Part shown: positions 46,552-59,465 of the stretch, piece after piece
Layout of the letters: each line of letters starts with the position of its first letter
Numbering within the stretch: position 1 is the first letter of the stretch
Source: Hordeum vulgare subsp. vulgare
Lineage: Eukaryota > Streptophyta > Magnoliopsida > Poales > Poaceae
Assembly (NCBI RefSeq): GCF_904849725.1
Contig: NC_058522.1
Location: 194,327,468-194,391,467, forward strand
Direction of reading: 5' to 3'
DNA length: 64,000 nt
The notes under the pieces: generated by a model
What the model was told of the DNA's origin: nothing
What the model saw: only the letters and a program-made list of their open reading frames with translations
The model's database searches: none
Position numbers and translations under genes: made by a program

Positions 46552-49516
46552 ACAAGAACCTCGTCCCCGAGATTCCTATGCTAGGTGTTGACGAGATACA
46601 TAAATCAGGTTTTGAGGTAGTCTTGAGGTTCCCTTGTCGCTCCTTCTTCGATGTGATTGCTCAAGTGGATCTTGAAGTGCTTGACAATGCAGCTTCAAGC
46701 TCTTGGCTTGGTTCGTCTTGGTTCTTGCAATGGTCTGGCTTGCATGTGTATTCCAAAGTCAGAATACATGGCAAAGTAGCATATATGTGTCCTTATCTTG
46801 GGGTTGCTCACATTGGTTAGTTATATCTAGAAGTCTTGTGTTAAAATAGAAGGCTCAAGGTTTTAGTGTAGCTTCCCATCGATGGGGAAACCCCTGACTC
46901 CCTCAAAGCAGGTGATCTTCGGTTGCATGTGGTCTTCATCATTGATAGTGTTTCTCCATGTCAATGTAGGCTTCTTGTCGAGATCTTCTGCTTGACTTCA
47001 TTGCCCAGGTATGTTCTTCATTCGTCTTATGCAATTTGTCTACGTCGTCACTGACGCATGTTTTTTGGTAGTCTTCGAATGCTTGGTCTCCTAGACTCAT
47101 CATAGCAACTTGTGAAAAAAGTCTGAGTTCTATCCCATCCCTAAGACTATGTTTAGAGGGTCGCTGTTCCAAACACTCCTACAAGTTGGAGAGTTTTTTA
47201 GGGGGTCCTAGATAAGTTGGCCATCCAAAAGTATATACCAGCCACCCAATTTCCCAAGGTCTGAAGTTTGGTGAGTTGGGTGAACCGCTTTTGACAGAGG
47301 TATGAATATTATCCAGTCAGGACATACGTCTTTGATTGTACCAAAAAGGGCTTTTTATATTCCCTAGATGTCCAAGGGCTTCAACATGCTTGAATGTCGA
47401 TGCTTCTTGACACAATTGACGTAGCCGGTAGAGGAGTGATGGTTGACTTCTCTTGTTTCTTCTTCATTGTCGTGGCTCCCAACCATAGTGATCCTTCATA
47501 TTGTTTGGTAATAATGTCTTCTGCTACTTGGAGGATGCTTCGAGTAGTTCACTTTTTCAAGGTAAAATCTTACATTTGAGAAGAATAGCAATTGGTTCTT
47601 GTTGGCTTATCCAAATAGGACTAAAGTGTCCCTTGTCTTGTTGGGTAATTAATTATGTCATCCCCGAGGGCAATTGCATATTTCTCCAGGCATGACATAA
47701 GCAAATTACTCATGGGATATGTGAGAGCAACGAACATTTGAGTCGGATGGTCACTTGCCCAGGGATTTCGTGGTGGTCGAGGTGGAGTATTAGCCATAGT
47801 CTAATGACCTAGAACAAAGGCCTACGGCAATAATCCGACCGTGTCGTGGCTCGATAAAATTCGGGATTTTCATGGATCTTAGGATGTGAGTGAACATCTA
47901 TCACCTTATTCTTGAGCACAATACTTAGATGCCAATAGTCCTACTTATTTCTCCAAACAGAATCGTCCAATACCATAAAAAGTACCACCTTGCATAAGTC
48001 AACTCCAACATAACATATGTTATTCAACTCCAAGGTTTGAGGGAAGGACTGAACCAAAATCTCATAAGTATACTATAGTCAACTCACATGTATCCCTATG
48101 TAAAATCCTCGGGAAAGCATACAAGCTGCCAAGCTTGAATAAAGTGTTACAAATCCAACTGCTTGACTATCCTATCCAAAATCTAAGGTACGACACCTCA
48201 ATGCCAAGGGAACATGTATTATATCAATCCAAGATATCGCCCCCTTACTAGGAATCTGATCAAGTGGCCCTTAAATGCCATCAATCATTACATGATCCAC
48301 TACTCGTACAAATTCAATATCGATTGAGTTCTACATAGTTTACTAGAGTTCCTATAATGCACATACCATTGCAAGGACTATTATAACAGTATATGCACTC
48401 CCAATCTCATGAGCAACTAAACTCCAAGGTCAAACTTATATAGATTCTTAAATCACCCCAAACATTATCCAAATATTTTGACTTATCATCCACCGAGAAA
48501 CATGGTATCATGATCAAGATCATTGAACTAAATCCAAATTACTCCGAACCACATGGTCTCATTTATCATTGACACTCCATTCGGATTACCTATTCGAATC
48601 CAAATTTCATGCGTGACAAGAATTCCTATTGGTTCCTTCAAGCCATCATTGTAACATTATCAATGCACGACCACTACTTGTCAGAATCAAGTTATCATAC
48701 CACCAATAATTTTCAAGATGGGATCTTCATTTTTCCTACTAAATTCAATTGACTCAAAGGAGAAGTAAGTCATGCTACTCTATCAACTTTGATCCACCAA
48801 GTTCATCATCCAACATAAGGGTCTGACGATCCACCTAGGGGGATTTATCTACATCCTCAAGAAACCTATTATAGTCATATCAAATCATCTGCATCCTAGT
48901 CATATATCCTCAAACAATTTCCCTATGGCATCTCAGTCCCGGTGCTTGTTTAAGAACAAAAGGTGTTTGTTCACTATGATCACTCGTTACATAATGGTCC
49001 CGATGCTAAGTAGTGGCTATTAAAACTCAAGAGGTGTTCAACCCGTGTATTAAGCATGTGATCAAGGGTTTGAGCTAAGGTAGCTTGTGAGGTCTAGGTT
49101 GGTCTAGGAGTAGATTCTGAATCTTGAGGGAAAAGCTTATCTTCACCGAGTTGATCTAGGTCATGATAGGTTGTCGCAAAAGTCTTCAGTGTTAATCGAG
49201 GTGGGTCCTTGGTGTATCTTGTCTTGCGGGTCTTCAATTGACGAGATGGGGGAGAGGGAAATTAGCATAGAGGGGAGTGCCTAAGGGGATGGTATAGTGC
49301 AAGTGCAATCAAACAAGTGTTGAAAATACTAACACATTCATTAAGATAAGATAGGCGCATAGTAGCGTACATGTTGCCTAGGGTAGAAGTGCGACTTATG
49401 ACCAAACACAAACAAAAAAAACAAGCAACACAGAACATGGTTTCATATGAACTGTTACACGGAATAGATTTCACATAGGGGATACACGACTCATCCTACC
49501 CTAGAGGTTCTCAGAG
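46552..49516 (-). other. Interior of element F without pol
   Basis: No ORF over about 80 codons with family features on either strand. The last ~100 bp before the polypurine tract (GGAATCTCGGGGACGAG...) match the end of E's integrase and post-stop region, so pol was probably replaced or deleted. The rest is AT-rich and unrecognised. Confidence 0.6.
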
Positions 49517-50302
49517 TCAAGTAGTCGTGCTTTGCTTCATGCCTCGGGGAGAGGATGCTCAGTCTTAAGCTCCTTGGTCCTCATGGGGCACTAGTGGGTA
49601 TGCAAATGTCGGCTGTTTGTTGGGGCACCCCCTGACATGGTGTCCATATTCACCACATCTAAAACATGTGATCGGAATCTAGAGGTTGTTGTTTGGCCTT
49701 GGATGTAGACGTCGGTGGTTTGACGATGGCCTTCCACGCGATGGATATGGAAATCTGTTCCTATGCCTTCTGCGTGGGGCTCGGTTGCAGTCATCCTGAA
49801 GTTCCTCAATTTTCTGCTTTTGGTTGGTGATGTAGACTTGCAAGGAAGCAATACGATGTTCTTTCTCGACCACCTTCTTCTTCTCGAGGCGGTGGAGGTG
49901 TAAGAGTGAGGGGAAATACTGGCGGGACTTGAGGTATTCTTAAGTAAGGTAACGAAGAAGGTTATTTTCCGCGTTGGTGAAGTGGACTTGGAGCTTGAGG
50001 GTTGGGTCTTCGTCTTCTGGGAAATCCAACACTTGAGCAGGGGCTCCTAGTCTGCTCTTGCTAGGTAGGTGGCGGGAAGCTTGTCCTTCTTTCATTTCTG
50101 GGAGAATGTCTCAAAAAAGGAGAAGGGATTCTTGGGCTGCGTGCTGAATAGTCATGTCCCTTGTTCGCATAGGTGGTCCAACAAATAACCAACTCTTGGG
50201 TGGTGGCTTGTCTGGTATGACCACTTTGGCATAAACTCAGTTCCGAGCTCGCCATTAATCAGCTAATGTACGGTGTACAACGGCTATGAAGGGTAGTGGC
50301 AT
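49517..50302 (-). pseudogene. Upstream-type ORF of element F ending in a CCHC zinc knuckle
   Basis: A single minus-strand frame of 262 codons, ATG at 50302 to TGA at 49517-49519, with about seven in-frame stops and no indel seen. It has VYAKVVIPDKPP, a TIQHAAQESL helix, RHLP, an acidic FPEDEDPTLKLQVHFT segment, a coiled coil (LEKKKVVEKEHRIASLQ) and CFRCGEYGHHVRGC, a CCHC knuckle expected to bind RNA. All but the knuckle align with the extra ORF of E, and its stop lies at the same point relative to the shared leader. It is the only protein F could have encoded. Confidence 0.7.
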
Positions 50303-50554
50303 TGCTGGAGGCAGGTTCTTAGGAGAGATGCGAATCTAGTCACGAGGATTCTCATGCGAGAGACAACTATCTACAAGACAGTCAGAGGAGGGTTAATATG
50401 ACATGAAAGGATGAAGTGAGTATAAAGGTCTATAGTTGGCTAGATCTGAAGAGGAGAGAAGTCCAATAGGTTTTGCAAGTGATTATGGGGTCTAAGAGTT
50501 AGTTCCTGTCCTATCGAACGTCCATGGTAGCTAGGGGATTCCTACAGTCAGGAT

Positions 50555-50567
50555 GGCTCTGATACCA
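50555..50567 (-). promoter_or_regulatory. Primer binding site of element F (initiator Met tRNA)
   Basis: TGGTATCAGAGCC on the minus strand, four bases (GAGC) after the LTR end CCCCACA. Perfect match to the usual plant initiator-Met primer site. Confidence 0.93.
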
Positions 50568-50571
50568 GCTC

Positions 50572-52038
50572 TGTGGGGACCCCGACTCATAAGTCGTGAT
50601 CACGAATGTACGTGCATAGTGATCCCATAGATTAATGCTCACTCAACACACAGAAAATGAATAACAAGAGTCTTACATCCATTACATACTTTTTTTATTC
50701 AAATATGGCCTTTAAGGACAAGTCTTCATATAGTTGCAACGGAAAATCTTCATCGATAGTGTGAACCCATGCCTTTTGCCCTAACCCTGCAAGCATTCTG
50801 ACTAGGAAGCGTCCTAGCTTGCACATATATCACCAAGGTAATCTTCATCATTTCATGTTCTCTCATGCCTGGACAATAAAATAACCAGTGGCAAGCCAAA
50901 GAGTACTTTGAATGTACTCACAAGAAACCCATGTTTGGAACAAGGCAATAACAACGGAAGTTATAAGACTAATAGGTAATTTGTAGAAAGCTAGTTTTGA
51001 GTGCAATGTCATGATGAATCAATATGTAAAAGCATGCTTCAACAGGTTGCACATATCCATACAAACTTATTATAGATATCATCATAAGCAGGGGGTTGAA
51101 CATCTCATGTTCATTCATCATGTCAAGTCATTTGACTTAGCTCATGTACCATCTTTCTATCAAATACACACACACACACACATAAACCGTTTTGTAACAG
51201 TAGACATAGCCCAAGAGTGGTCATCCAACTGTCCTTGATCGTGGACACGACTATTCGAATAGTTTTACACTCTCCATATGTTTGCACACTGTACCCACAA
51301 GACTCGGGGAAGTTCAATGTCATCCACGACTCGCGGTATAATACATACCCGAGGTAAGCACTCGAACAATGTCTTTCCTCTTGAGACACTAAATAAAGAG
51401 TCCACTCATTGGCCCACGTCCTCATGATGTACATCATACGATCCTTGCTCAAGATCGTACCGTCCCTAAGTGGACACAATGGTGTGCTTGGTGTCTGTGA
51501 AAACAACCCATGGTGGCCCTACCTGTCACGTCCCTGTATCGAGAGGGTAACTCTGATCCTCCCAGCACTAGTAATGAGGGCTCTCTGCTAGCATCAACCA
51601 AATTAATCAAGAAAGCACATCTATGGCTGGAGTCGCGGTCGCAACTTAAACCAATCCATTGTCAAAAACAACACACTCTCTTGCCTCATACACTACTTAT
51701 TTCTCAAGTGGTCACCTAGCTCAACATCATCTCCCACGGGCATTAGTGGCACCCGACGGGGTTTTAGATAAGTCTTTGAAATCATTTCCTTTCTCACACA
51801 TAAAGTGCCATATGATATGCATAAGATGGTTTCATAGTCATGTTCAAAATCTCTGCTTGCCTGGTTGAGAAAAGTGTTCAAAGTATTCACGGGCTTCTAG
51901 TCCAACTCCGATCACCGGAAACAACCATAATAAGCCACACAACAAGAAGGAAAATAGAAGTGCTCTATAAATAGGGATTTTATTTTTCTTGGACATATCT
52001 GGTAAGAAGAAAAATACCTAAATTGGATTGATACGTCT
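50572..52038 (-). repeat. 5' LTR of element F, distal part
   Basis: Begins TGTGGGGACCCCGAC on the plus strand. 50727-51520 matches 13279-14135, and 51520-51850 continues to match E's LTR inverted. It is interrupted at 52038 by element D. The rest should lie beyond D, outside the window. Confidence 0.82.
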
Positions 52039-55000
52039 TGTCGGGACCCCGATCCTAAGCCATAGGAATCCAGCCTGTAACACATCGCATCTCTTTGCGG
52101 ACTCACGCACGGTTGTCCCCACGGTTGCATCCTTACCTTAGCCGGGACCGTTTGCGGCTTTTGACTCGTGTATGCAATTATGTCGCTAGCAATCCAATGA
52201 CAAAGAACCCAGATCGACATGTCTAGTCATAAACCAAGGCGGCAGTTCCTCATAGGGACAGACATACATGACCCACCAAAGCAGGTGCCGGTCACCAGCG
52301 AATGTAGACGAGTCGTAGCAAGCTACAAGGACTCCATTACATCGCGTGACATTTCCCCAACGGGGACAGACACAACAGCTAAGAAGGACACATGCCGGTC
52401 AACCAATCTGTCCGGAGCAGTAGCGAACTACCATGGCTCGTTGGATCACAAAGGGGCATTTCCGTGTAAGGTATGCTACTAAAGCCTACGGCTAGGTAAT
52501 CGAACCCCATACATATCAAGTACAACACACATATGCATGGCATATCGATACGTATAGATACATCGATGGCATCACAACATACAAACTTTATTTAGAAGGC
52601 TCGGAAGAGCCACACACATAATATTACAAGGTAGGGGTCTCACGACCCATCATCACAAGTCATACACACAATTCTTACAATCCAGCGGAAGATTTAAAGA
52701 TGTCTGAGTACAGACAGAGGGAAAGATAAAGGCACATGGCCTGACTATCTACAGACCCATGCTTCTTCACAAACGCTCTCGCCACTTATCGCCATGTGCA
52801 CGTCATGCACCTCGGCAACCTTCAAGCGAAAGCCCAGCGAGGGAGTCAGCCCCGACTGTTAACCACGCTAATACTTAGTCAAGGTCTATCGCCTATTTGA
52901 GGGTAACCCGCACGGAAGTACGGCCGAGGTTTCCGCCACGGCCCCAAATGATGTGCGCAGGGTTCCCAAGCCCACCATCCGGGTGCCACTTGGTACACCG
53001 TGCCACTGCCTACCGCATCATAGCCCACCTCTAAGGTCAGCGCTACGCACGGCCTCCAGCATGACTATAAACACGAGAAACTACTTGCAACTCCTGGACC
53101 AAGTACTAAGCGATTAATAAGTCGAGAGGGTCAATTAAGTATCCCAACGTGTGGTAGTATCAGTTCCTAAGGACGGTTCCAATGAAACAACCCGCCATGT
53201 ACTCCTACATAGCCTTTCACCGGTACCTTTACCAAATCAGGTTCAACACACGACCTTTACTTACTGAACAAATTCTCACGATCTTGTTCATCACCCAGAT
53301 GACAAACCATACACAACTCTAAGCATAGCATGCATAGCAGGATAAGGCACATCATAGCTCAAGCATCTACCAGGTATTCTAGGTTGCAAGGTTCAGCTAT
53401 TGACTGTGACAAAGACAGGTCATGCAAAGGAAGTGGGTTCAACTAACGTGGCAAAAGCATTTAAAGAATTTGATCCTAATGCAATAAATAAGTGCAGGAG
53501 CGAGAACATGGGATTTATCGGGAAGATCAAAATGGTTGCTTGCCTTGTTGCTCAGCGGAGGGACAATATCCGTCAGTCGGATATTCGGTGGAATCCGGTG
53601 GAGCGTAGCCTACCGATAGAAATGACATCAATCAATATCAATCGTATGCAACAAGATGATGCATGAGCATGGCATGAAGATGAAAGGTGGTAGGCTGATG
53701 TAGCTACCATTTATTAATTTGAAGTTGATTTGAATCAAGATTCAAATATCACTTGAATCCAGGTATTTTCGAATACCCTTTTAATTGATTCGACCTGATG
53801 CTCAGGTCATCTTGTTTTAACATGCATGGGAATGATATGTTGAGTTGCTGGTTGTGATTGAGCATTGTTTGGTCATGGCATTTGAAGTGGAATTCAAATG
53901 AATTTCAAATTCCAACTCCAAAGCATTTATCAAATTTAACCTATTCACCATTTTGCATGTTTGGTGAATTTAACATTTTCAAACATGTTTGAAAATGACA
54001 TATTCAGATTCCTTGGATTTTTTGATCATTTTTCATATATTTTTTGTCCAATTTGGAGTTATATTCAAACTTTTATGAATTTCCAAAGTTTTGAACTTAT
54101 CTTGGTATTATTTTTAAACAGAAAAAGCTTTATTGCATCAGCATGACATCAGCAGGTCCAACTGGCCGTTGAAAGTCAAACCTGACCAGTGGGACCCACT
54201 GGTTAGTGACTCACGCCAGTTTTTAGTTTAAATTTAAGTTAATTAGTTAATTAGCAGAGTAGGACCCACCTGTCAGTGACTGCTTAGGTTAATTTAATTA
54301 AGTTAATTTTATTTTTATAATTACAAATTAACCAGAGGCTGGCCCCACCTGTCATAGACTCACGGGGGTCAGATCCACCGGCGGCGAGGTCGTCCTCGTC
54401 GGCGGTGAGCCTCCGGCGACCACCAGAACGGCGGAGGGGCTCGGAAATCTCATTCTGACGACCATTTGCACGGCAGAGGGCACCAGACTGACCAGCGTTC
54501 ACCCGTCGTTCCATTTCTGCACAGAACCGGGGCTAATCTGGCCGGTGATGACGTGGCGATGAGCCGGGTGGAGGCCGAAGCTCGGGTGTCATCGGGGTCA
54601 TCGAAACAGGGGGCTTCACACGTGGGGCGAGGCTCCTATGGCATCTACACGATGCCCTGAAGCCACTGGTGGCCTAAGATGGACAAGCCGTTCACCAGAG
54701 GGCTACCGGCGACGAGCTCTCGCGGCGGATCTCGTCGAGCTCCGGTGAAAACAGGGCTAGAGGAAGAGATCGAAGGGGGAAACTTGGGGGAAATCTTGCT
54801 AGGCTCACGGGGAGTGCAGTGGTAGCGCTAGCATGCTCGGGGACGGCCGGTAGAGAGAGAACGCCAGCGGCGAGCTTCGGTGACCCGAGGTAAAAGACGA
54901 CCGAGTCTCGTCGATTCACTGCATCCTGGCGTCGGGCTCGTAGCTTGGGAGCTTCAGGTAGCTGCGGCGGATCTGTTGCACGGCTCAGATGGAGGAGAGG

Positions 55001-55745
55001 TGGGCGAGAACGACGGCGAGCTCGGGCTCGGGCTCGGCTCTAATGACGGCAGAGAGGGATGAGGTAAAGGGGGCGAATGAGGAGAGGGGCGGCCATGAAG
55101 AGGCTGCGGGGAGGTTATCCCCTCGCGTGCCAGCGCGAAGCGGCAGCCAGGCAGGCGCACAGGTGCGTGGCCGAGCCGTAGAACGTGGCAGCCACCTCCT
55201 GCTGCCCACTAGCGAGGAGGAAGATGACCGAGAGGGAGCTGGGCTGGGCCAGTTGAGCGACAGGTAAGCTTTTCCCATTTTTTCTCCTTTTGTTTTCTGT
55301 TTTGTTCCTGATTTGATTTGCCATTTATTTTGGCTCCGAAATTAGTTCAAAAATTATTTTGAATAGCCCTCAGTGATAGTTGGAATATTCCCAACTACTC
55401 CTGAGGTTTGCAACATTTTTGAAAATTTGAAAGTTTTTGAATTCAAATTTAAACTTGAATTCAGTGGATTTTGAATTTAAATAAAATCCCAAATGTGTTT
55501 TGAAAATAGTTTTCTTCCCTGATAATTTGTTTTCAAGAATTATCAGAAAAGTTGAACTTTTCTTCAGGCCATTTTGGGTTCATTGATTTTAACAAGTTTT
55601 GAATTTCCTTGAATTTTGAGAATTGGCTAGGGTTTTGGGTTTTTTGTTTCACCACTTGCTTTGAATTTGTTTTAAGTTCTTTAATGCAATGCATGTAAAC
55701 ATGAGCACAATGCTAAAACCTAGTTAGGGATCCAGGGATGTGAAA
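52039..55745 (-). repeat. 3' LTR of element D
   Basis: About 3.7 kb. Starts TTTCACATCCCTGG on the minus strand (probably TGTCACATCC originally) and ends GGGGTCCCGACA. Compared with the right copy it lacks about 470 bp near 52770, which the right copy has at 61971-62440. The GC-rich part 54340-55260 has ORFs on both strands that I regard as compositional. Confidence 0.88.
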
Positions 55746-57084
55746 ACTCACCCCCACTCAAAAGAATCTCGTCCCGAGATTTAGAAGTCCTCGGGAATAA
55801 CGCGAGATACTCAAGTCGGAGACGATCCTCTCTTTCCCATGTTGCCTCCTTTTCAGAATGATTCGACCATTGAAATTTAAGAAACTTGAGGTTTCGACGT
55901 CGAGTGGTACGCTCAGCTTGATCAAGAATACGCACAGGGTATTCTCGGTATGAAAGGTTATCTTTGAGATCAAGTGTTTTGTGGTCCACTTCACGGATAG
56001 GATCCGAAAAGCAACGCCTGAGTTGCGAGACGTGGAAAACATCATGAACCTTGGAAAGATGCGGAGGAAGTTCCAACTGGTAGGCAACTTCTCCTCGTTT
56101 GGCAAGAATGCGAAAAGGTCCAATGTAACGAGGAGCCAACTTGCCCTTGATACCTAATCGATGGGTACCCTTCAAAGGTGTAACCCGAAGGTAAGCCTTC
56201 TCGTGAACTTCAAAGGTCACAGCCGTATGATGACGATCATATTGGCTCTTTTGACGAGACTGGGCTGTTTTCAACTTTTCACAAATAATGCGAACCTGCT
56301 CTTCTGCATCCTGGATCATATCCGGTCCAAAGAGTTGCCTCTCTACGGTTTCTAACCAATTAAGAGGTGTTCGACATCTTCGTCCATAGAGAACTCCAAA
56401 AGGGGCTTTGCCCAAGCTTGATTGATAACTATTGTTATAAGCAAATTCGGCGAATGGAAGGCACTTCTCCCAATTCATGTCGAACGATCTAACACAAGCT
56501 CGGAGCATATCTTCTAGGACTTGATTCACTCTTTCTACTTGACCACTTGATTAAGGATGGAAAACAGTGCTAAAAAATAAGTGAGTCCCCATAGCATTCT
56601 GAAAAATTTCCCAGAAGCGAGAAGTAAATATACTTCCACGGTCTGAGTTAATCTCCAAAGGAACACCATGAAGAGACACTATTCGAGAGATATATAACTC
56701 TGCTAGCTGGCTAGCTATTATACTCTCACGAACTGGAAGAAAATGAGCTACTTTGGAAAGACGGTAAATGACCACAAAGATAGCATTATTTCCTTTCTTG
56801 GTCTTGGGAAATCTGGTAATGAAATTCATACTGACTTTATCCCATTTCCATTCAGGAATAGCTAAAGGTTGAAGGGTGCCAGCAGGCCTTTCATGTTTTG
56901 CCTTAACTCGACGACAAACGTCGCAGTTAGCAACGAACTCAGCAATTTCTCTCTTCATCCTAGTCCACCAAAACCTGTGGCGTAGGTCCTGATACATCTT
57001 AGTACTACCAGGATGAATGGTGAGAGGAGAATCATGAGTCTCCTTAAGGATTAATTGCCGCAGACGTTTGCTCTTAGGAACCAC
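55720..57084 (-). pseudogene. Element D integrase with chromodomain-like tail
   Basis: HHCC domain (HDSPLTIH...CDVCRR), then the core. The first catalytic Asp is Asn (codon 56824-56826, VSMNFIT instead of MDFIT), the second Asp is kept in [13 protein letters not shown] and the Glu in QVERVNQ. A TAA at 56548-56550 replaces the usual Gln of HPQ. After YIGPF and HDVFHVSQLR comes YREYPVRIL...KFQWSNHSEKEATWE, chromodomain-like. The frame runs about 25 bp into the LTR before its stop at 55720. Confidence 0.9.
55750..55765 (-). promoter_or_regulatory. Polypurine tract of element D
   Basis: GAGTGGGGGTGAG on the minus strand directly before the 3' LTR. Confidence 0.75.
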
Positions 57085-57093
57085 TAAACGGTT

Positions 57094-57850
57094 CTAAAAG
57101 AACACAACACCTTTCTCATTGATGGAGAAATCCCTAGCGTTTCCGCTAGCAATATTCTCCTTGATCTGGGATATACCCTTATCATAAGCTTGCACGACTA
57201 TGATTTGATCCCTAAGAGTAGGCTTCGCCACCAGGGTAGAAAGGAATCCTTGAGGAACAATATGAAGATTTAACTTGCGAAATTCCTCATACACATGTGG
57301 TTGACCTCGTTGTAGCATCAAATTGTTACAATAAGACTTACGACTTAGTGCATCAGCCATAACATTGGCCTTCCCCGGGGTGTAAGTTATCCTTAAGTCG
57401 TAATCCGTGATCAACTCAACCCATCGTCTTTGCCTGAGATTCAAATCCGGCTGGGTGAAGATGTATTTCAGACTTTGGTGATCAGTGAATATTTCGCAAT
57501 GATTACCAAGAAGGTAATGTCGCCAGGTTTTAAGTGCATGGACTACAACTGCAAGCTCAAGATCATGTGCGGGATAATTATCCGCATGTGGACGCAACTG
57601 TCGAGATGCGTATGCTATCACATGGTGATCTTGCATGAGAATGCAACCTAATCCTTGTCGCGAGGGATCGCAGTAGATAACAAAGTCCTTAGAGAAATCT
57701 GGTGGTAGCAACACAGGTGCGGAAGTCAGACGTCTTTTCAGTTCCTGAAAACTATGCTCACACTTTGGTTTCCACTCAAATTTTTTATCTTTCTTGAGGA
57801 GTTCAGTTAGAGGCTTTGCAACCATGGAGAAATTCTCATACAAAGCGGCA
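57094..57850 (-). pseudogene. Element D RNase H
   Basis: [20 protein letters not shown], then [33 protein letters not shown] and [13 protein letters not shown], ending with the [13 protein letters not shown] signature. Catalytic Asp, Glu and Asp positions look intact. It is joined to RT by a frameshift near 57845 and to integrase by a TAG at 57094-57096. It removes the RNA strand during reverse transcription in functional elements. Confidence 0.88.
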
Positions 57851-58720
57851 ACAATAGCTCGATAGACCAAGAAAACTCCTAACTTGCTTAATCGATTCAG
57901 GTTGAGTCCAATCAAGGATAGCTTGAACTCTCTCGGGATGGACAGCAATACCCTTACTAGAGATTACGTGACCTAGATAGGTCACTTCTGGGAACCAAAA
58001 TTCACATTTTGAAAAGTTGGCATAAAGGCAATGCTCTCGAAGTTTCATCAATACCAGCCTTAGATGCTCAACATGTTCTTGATCGTTCTTCGAGTAGATG
58101 AGAATATCATCGAGGTATACTACGACAAATTTATCCGAATACTCCATGAAGATTAAATTCATCAAGCGAGAGAAGGTGGCTGGGGCATTGGTTAATCCGA
58201 AGGACATGACGTTGTACTCGTATTGGCCATAACGAGTGACAAAAGCCGTTTTTGGAATGTCCCCGTTCTTGATTTTGATTTGATGGTATCCCAACCTCAA
58301 ATCCATTTTTGAGAAGACTGAGGACCCAGCGAGTTGATCATACAGATCATTGATCATGGGGTGCGAATACTTGTTCTTTATGGTGACCAGATTAACTGGT
58401 CGGTAATCTACAACCATCCGATCCGTTCCGTCTTTCTTCTTGACGAAGAGGATGGGACAAGCCCAAGGAGAAGAGCTAGGACGAATGAAACCTTTATTCA
58501 AGGCCTCATCTAGTTGCTTCTTAAGTTCGGCTAGCTCCAGGGGTGCCATCTTATATGGTATTCTGGTTATTGGAACGGTTCCTGGAACAAGATCTATCAC
58601 AAACTCTACATCTCTGTCAGGTGGAATTCCTGGCAATTCCTCTCGAAAAACATCCAGAAAGTCACGGACTACCGGAATGTCTTCAAGTTCCGAAAGAGGG
58701 TTGGCATTGAGGGAATAGAG
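57836..58720 (-). pseudogene. Element D reverse transcriptase
   Basis: [80 protein letters not shown] and the catalytic [11 protein letters not shown] box (about 58094-58125) appear in order without a stop, over 267 codons. This is the best-preserved domain in the window. It is separated from the protease by a TAA at 58721-58723. Confidence 0.92.
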
Positions 58721-59465
58721 TTAGCATTTGGCAACTCGAGTAGAGACATTGACTATCTCACCCGAGGGATGGGTAAGTTGAACATTTCTGGAATGAGTAT
58801 CAATCTTGGCATAGTGAGCTGACATCCAGTCCATACCCAAGATGATATTAATATCCGAAGATTTCAGGGCTATCAATGATGCTAGAAAAACTAGCCTATC
58901 TACTAGAATTTCATTGTCATAGGTTATCCTGGAGGTTTGCCACTTACTACCAGGAGTTTGGACAACCAATGGGATTGGCATATGACAGAAAGACATGTTA
59001 TGCAACTGTGCATAACTTTCTGAAATGAAAGAATGAGAAGACCGAGTGTCAAAAAGAACAGACGTTCGGTGGTGATTAACAAGGAGCGTACCCGGTATGA
59101 CGTCGGGATCCTGTGCAGCTTCTTCTGCGGAGACATAGTTCACACGGCCATGTGCAGGAGTTGGCTTCACATAGTAAGCTTTGCCCGACTTGCCTTGCCC
59201 AACGGACTTTCCGGGTTGCTTGGCACCCACATTCTGAGGACACTCACGGGAATAGTGCCCTGGTTCTCCACACTTGTAACAGATCACCTGATTGGCACGT
59301 GGTGCTGCATTGTTAGCTGGACCACCATAGGTTTTTGCTAGAGGGTTGGTCTGATTCGTTTGAGGCGCCACATAGGATGGCCTCGGAGTGTACCTTGGCG
59401 GCAGAGAACTGTTTGGAACCCACAGCCTGCGTTTTGGAAACGCGGAACCAGATGACGAGCCAAAG
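58721..59465 (-). pseudogene. Element D nucleocapsid zinc knuckle and protease
   Basis: CYKCGEPGHYSREC (CCHC) near 59230-59275, a linker with NYVSAEEAAQDPDVIPGTL, then the protease site LFDTRSSHSFIS. The normal D-S/T-G triad has become D-T-R (about 59043-59051), which should abolish activity. ILGMDWMSAHYAKID near 58820 is the second family motif. The upstream junction to gag needs a one-base shift near 59465. Confidence 0.88.

Larger units (their letters stand above)
46031..52038 (-). mobile_element. Gypsy-like retrotransposon F, non-autonomous, minus strand
   Basis: Both LTRs are partly present (start of 3' LTR at 46538, end of 5' LTR at 50572), with a perfect primer site (50555-50567) and a polypurine tract (46541-46551). 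The 4-kb interior has one decayed ORF with a zinc knuckle and no RT, integrase or protease. LTRs are homologous to those of E, so F probably relied on E-like relatives. The left LTR is interrupted by E and the right LTR by D. Confidence 0.82.

Noticed and set aside
51960..51985. TATAAATAG on the plus strand in F's 5' LTR
   Set aside because: F is on the minus strand, so this is not in promoter orientation; no leader or conservation found.
53400..53666. 88-residue antisense ORF in D's 3' LTR, also open in the other LTR (63029-63319)
   Set aside because: The ORF survives in both copies, but nearly all differences between them change the amino acid, which argues against selection on a protein.
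54284..55324. ORFs on both strands in the GC-rich part of D's 3' LTR
   Set aside because: Compositional; no start context, domain or counterpart supported.
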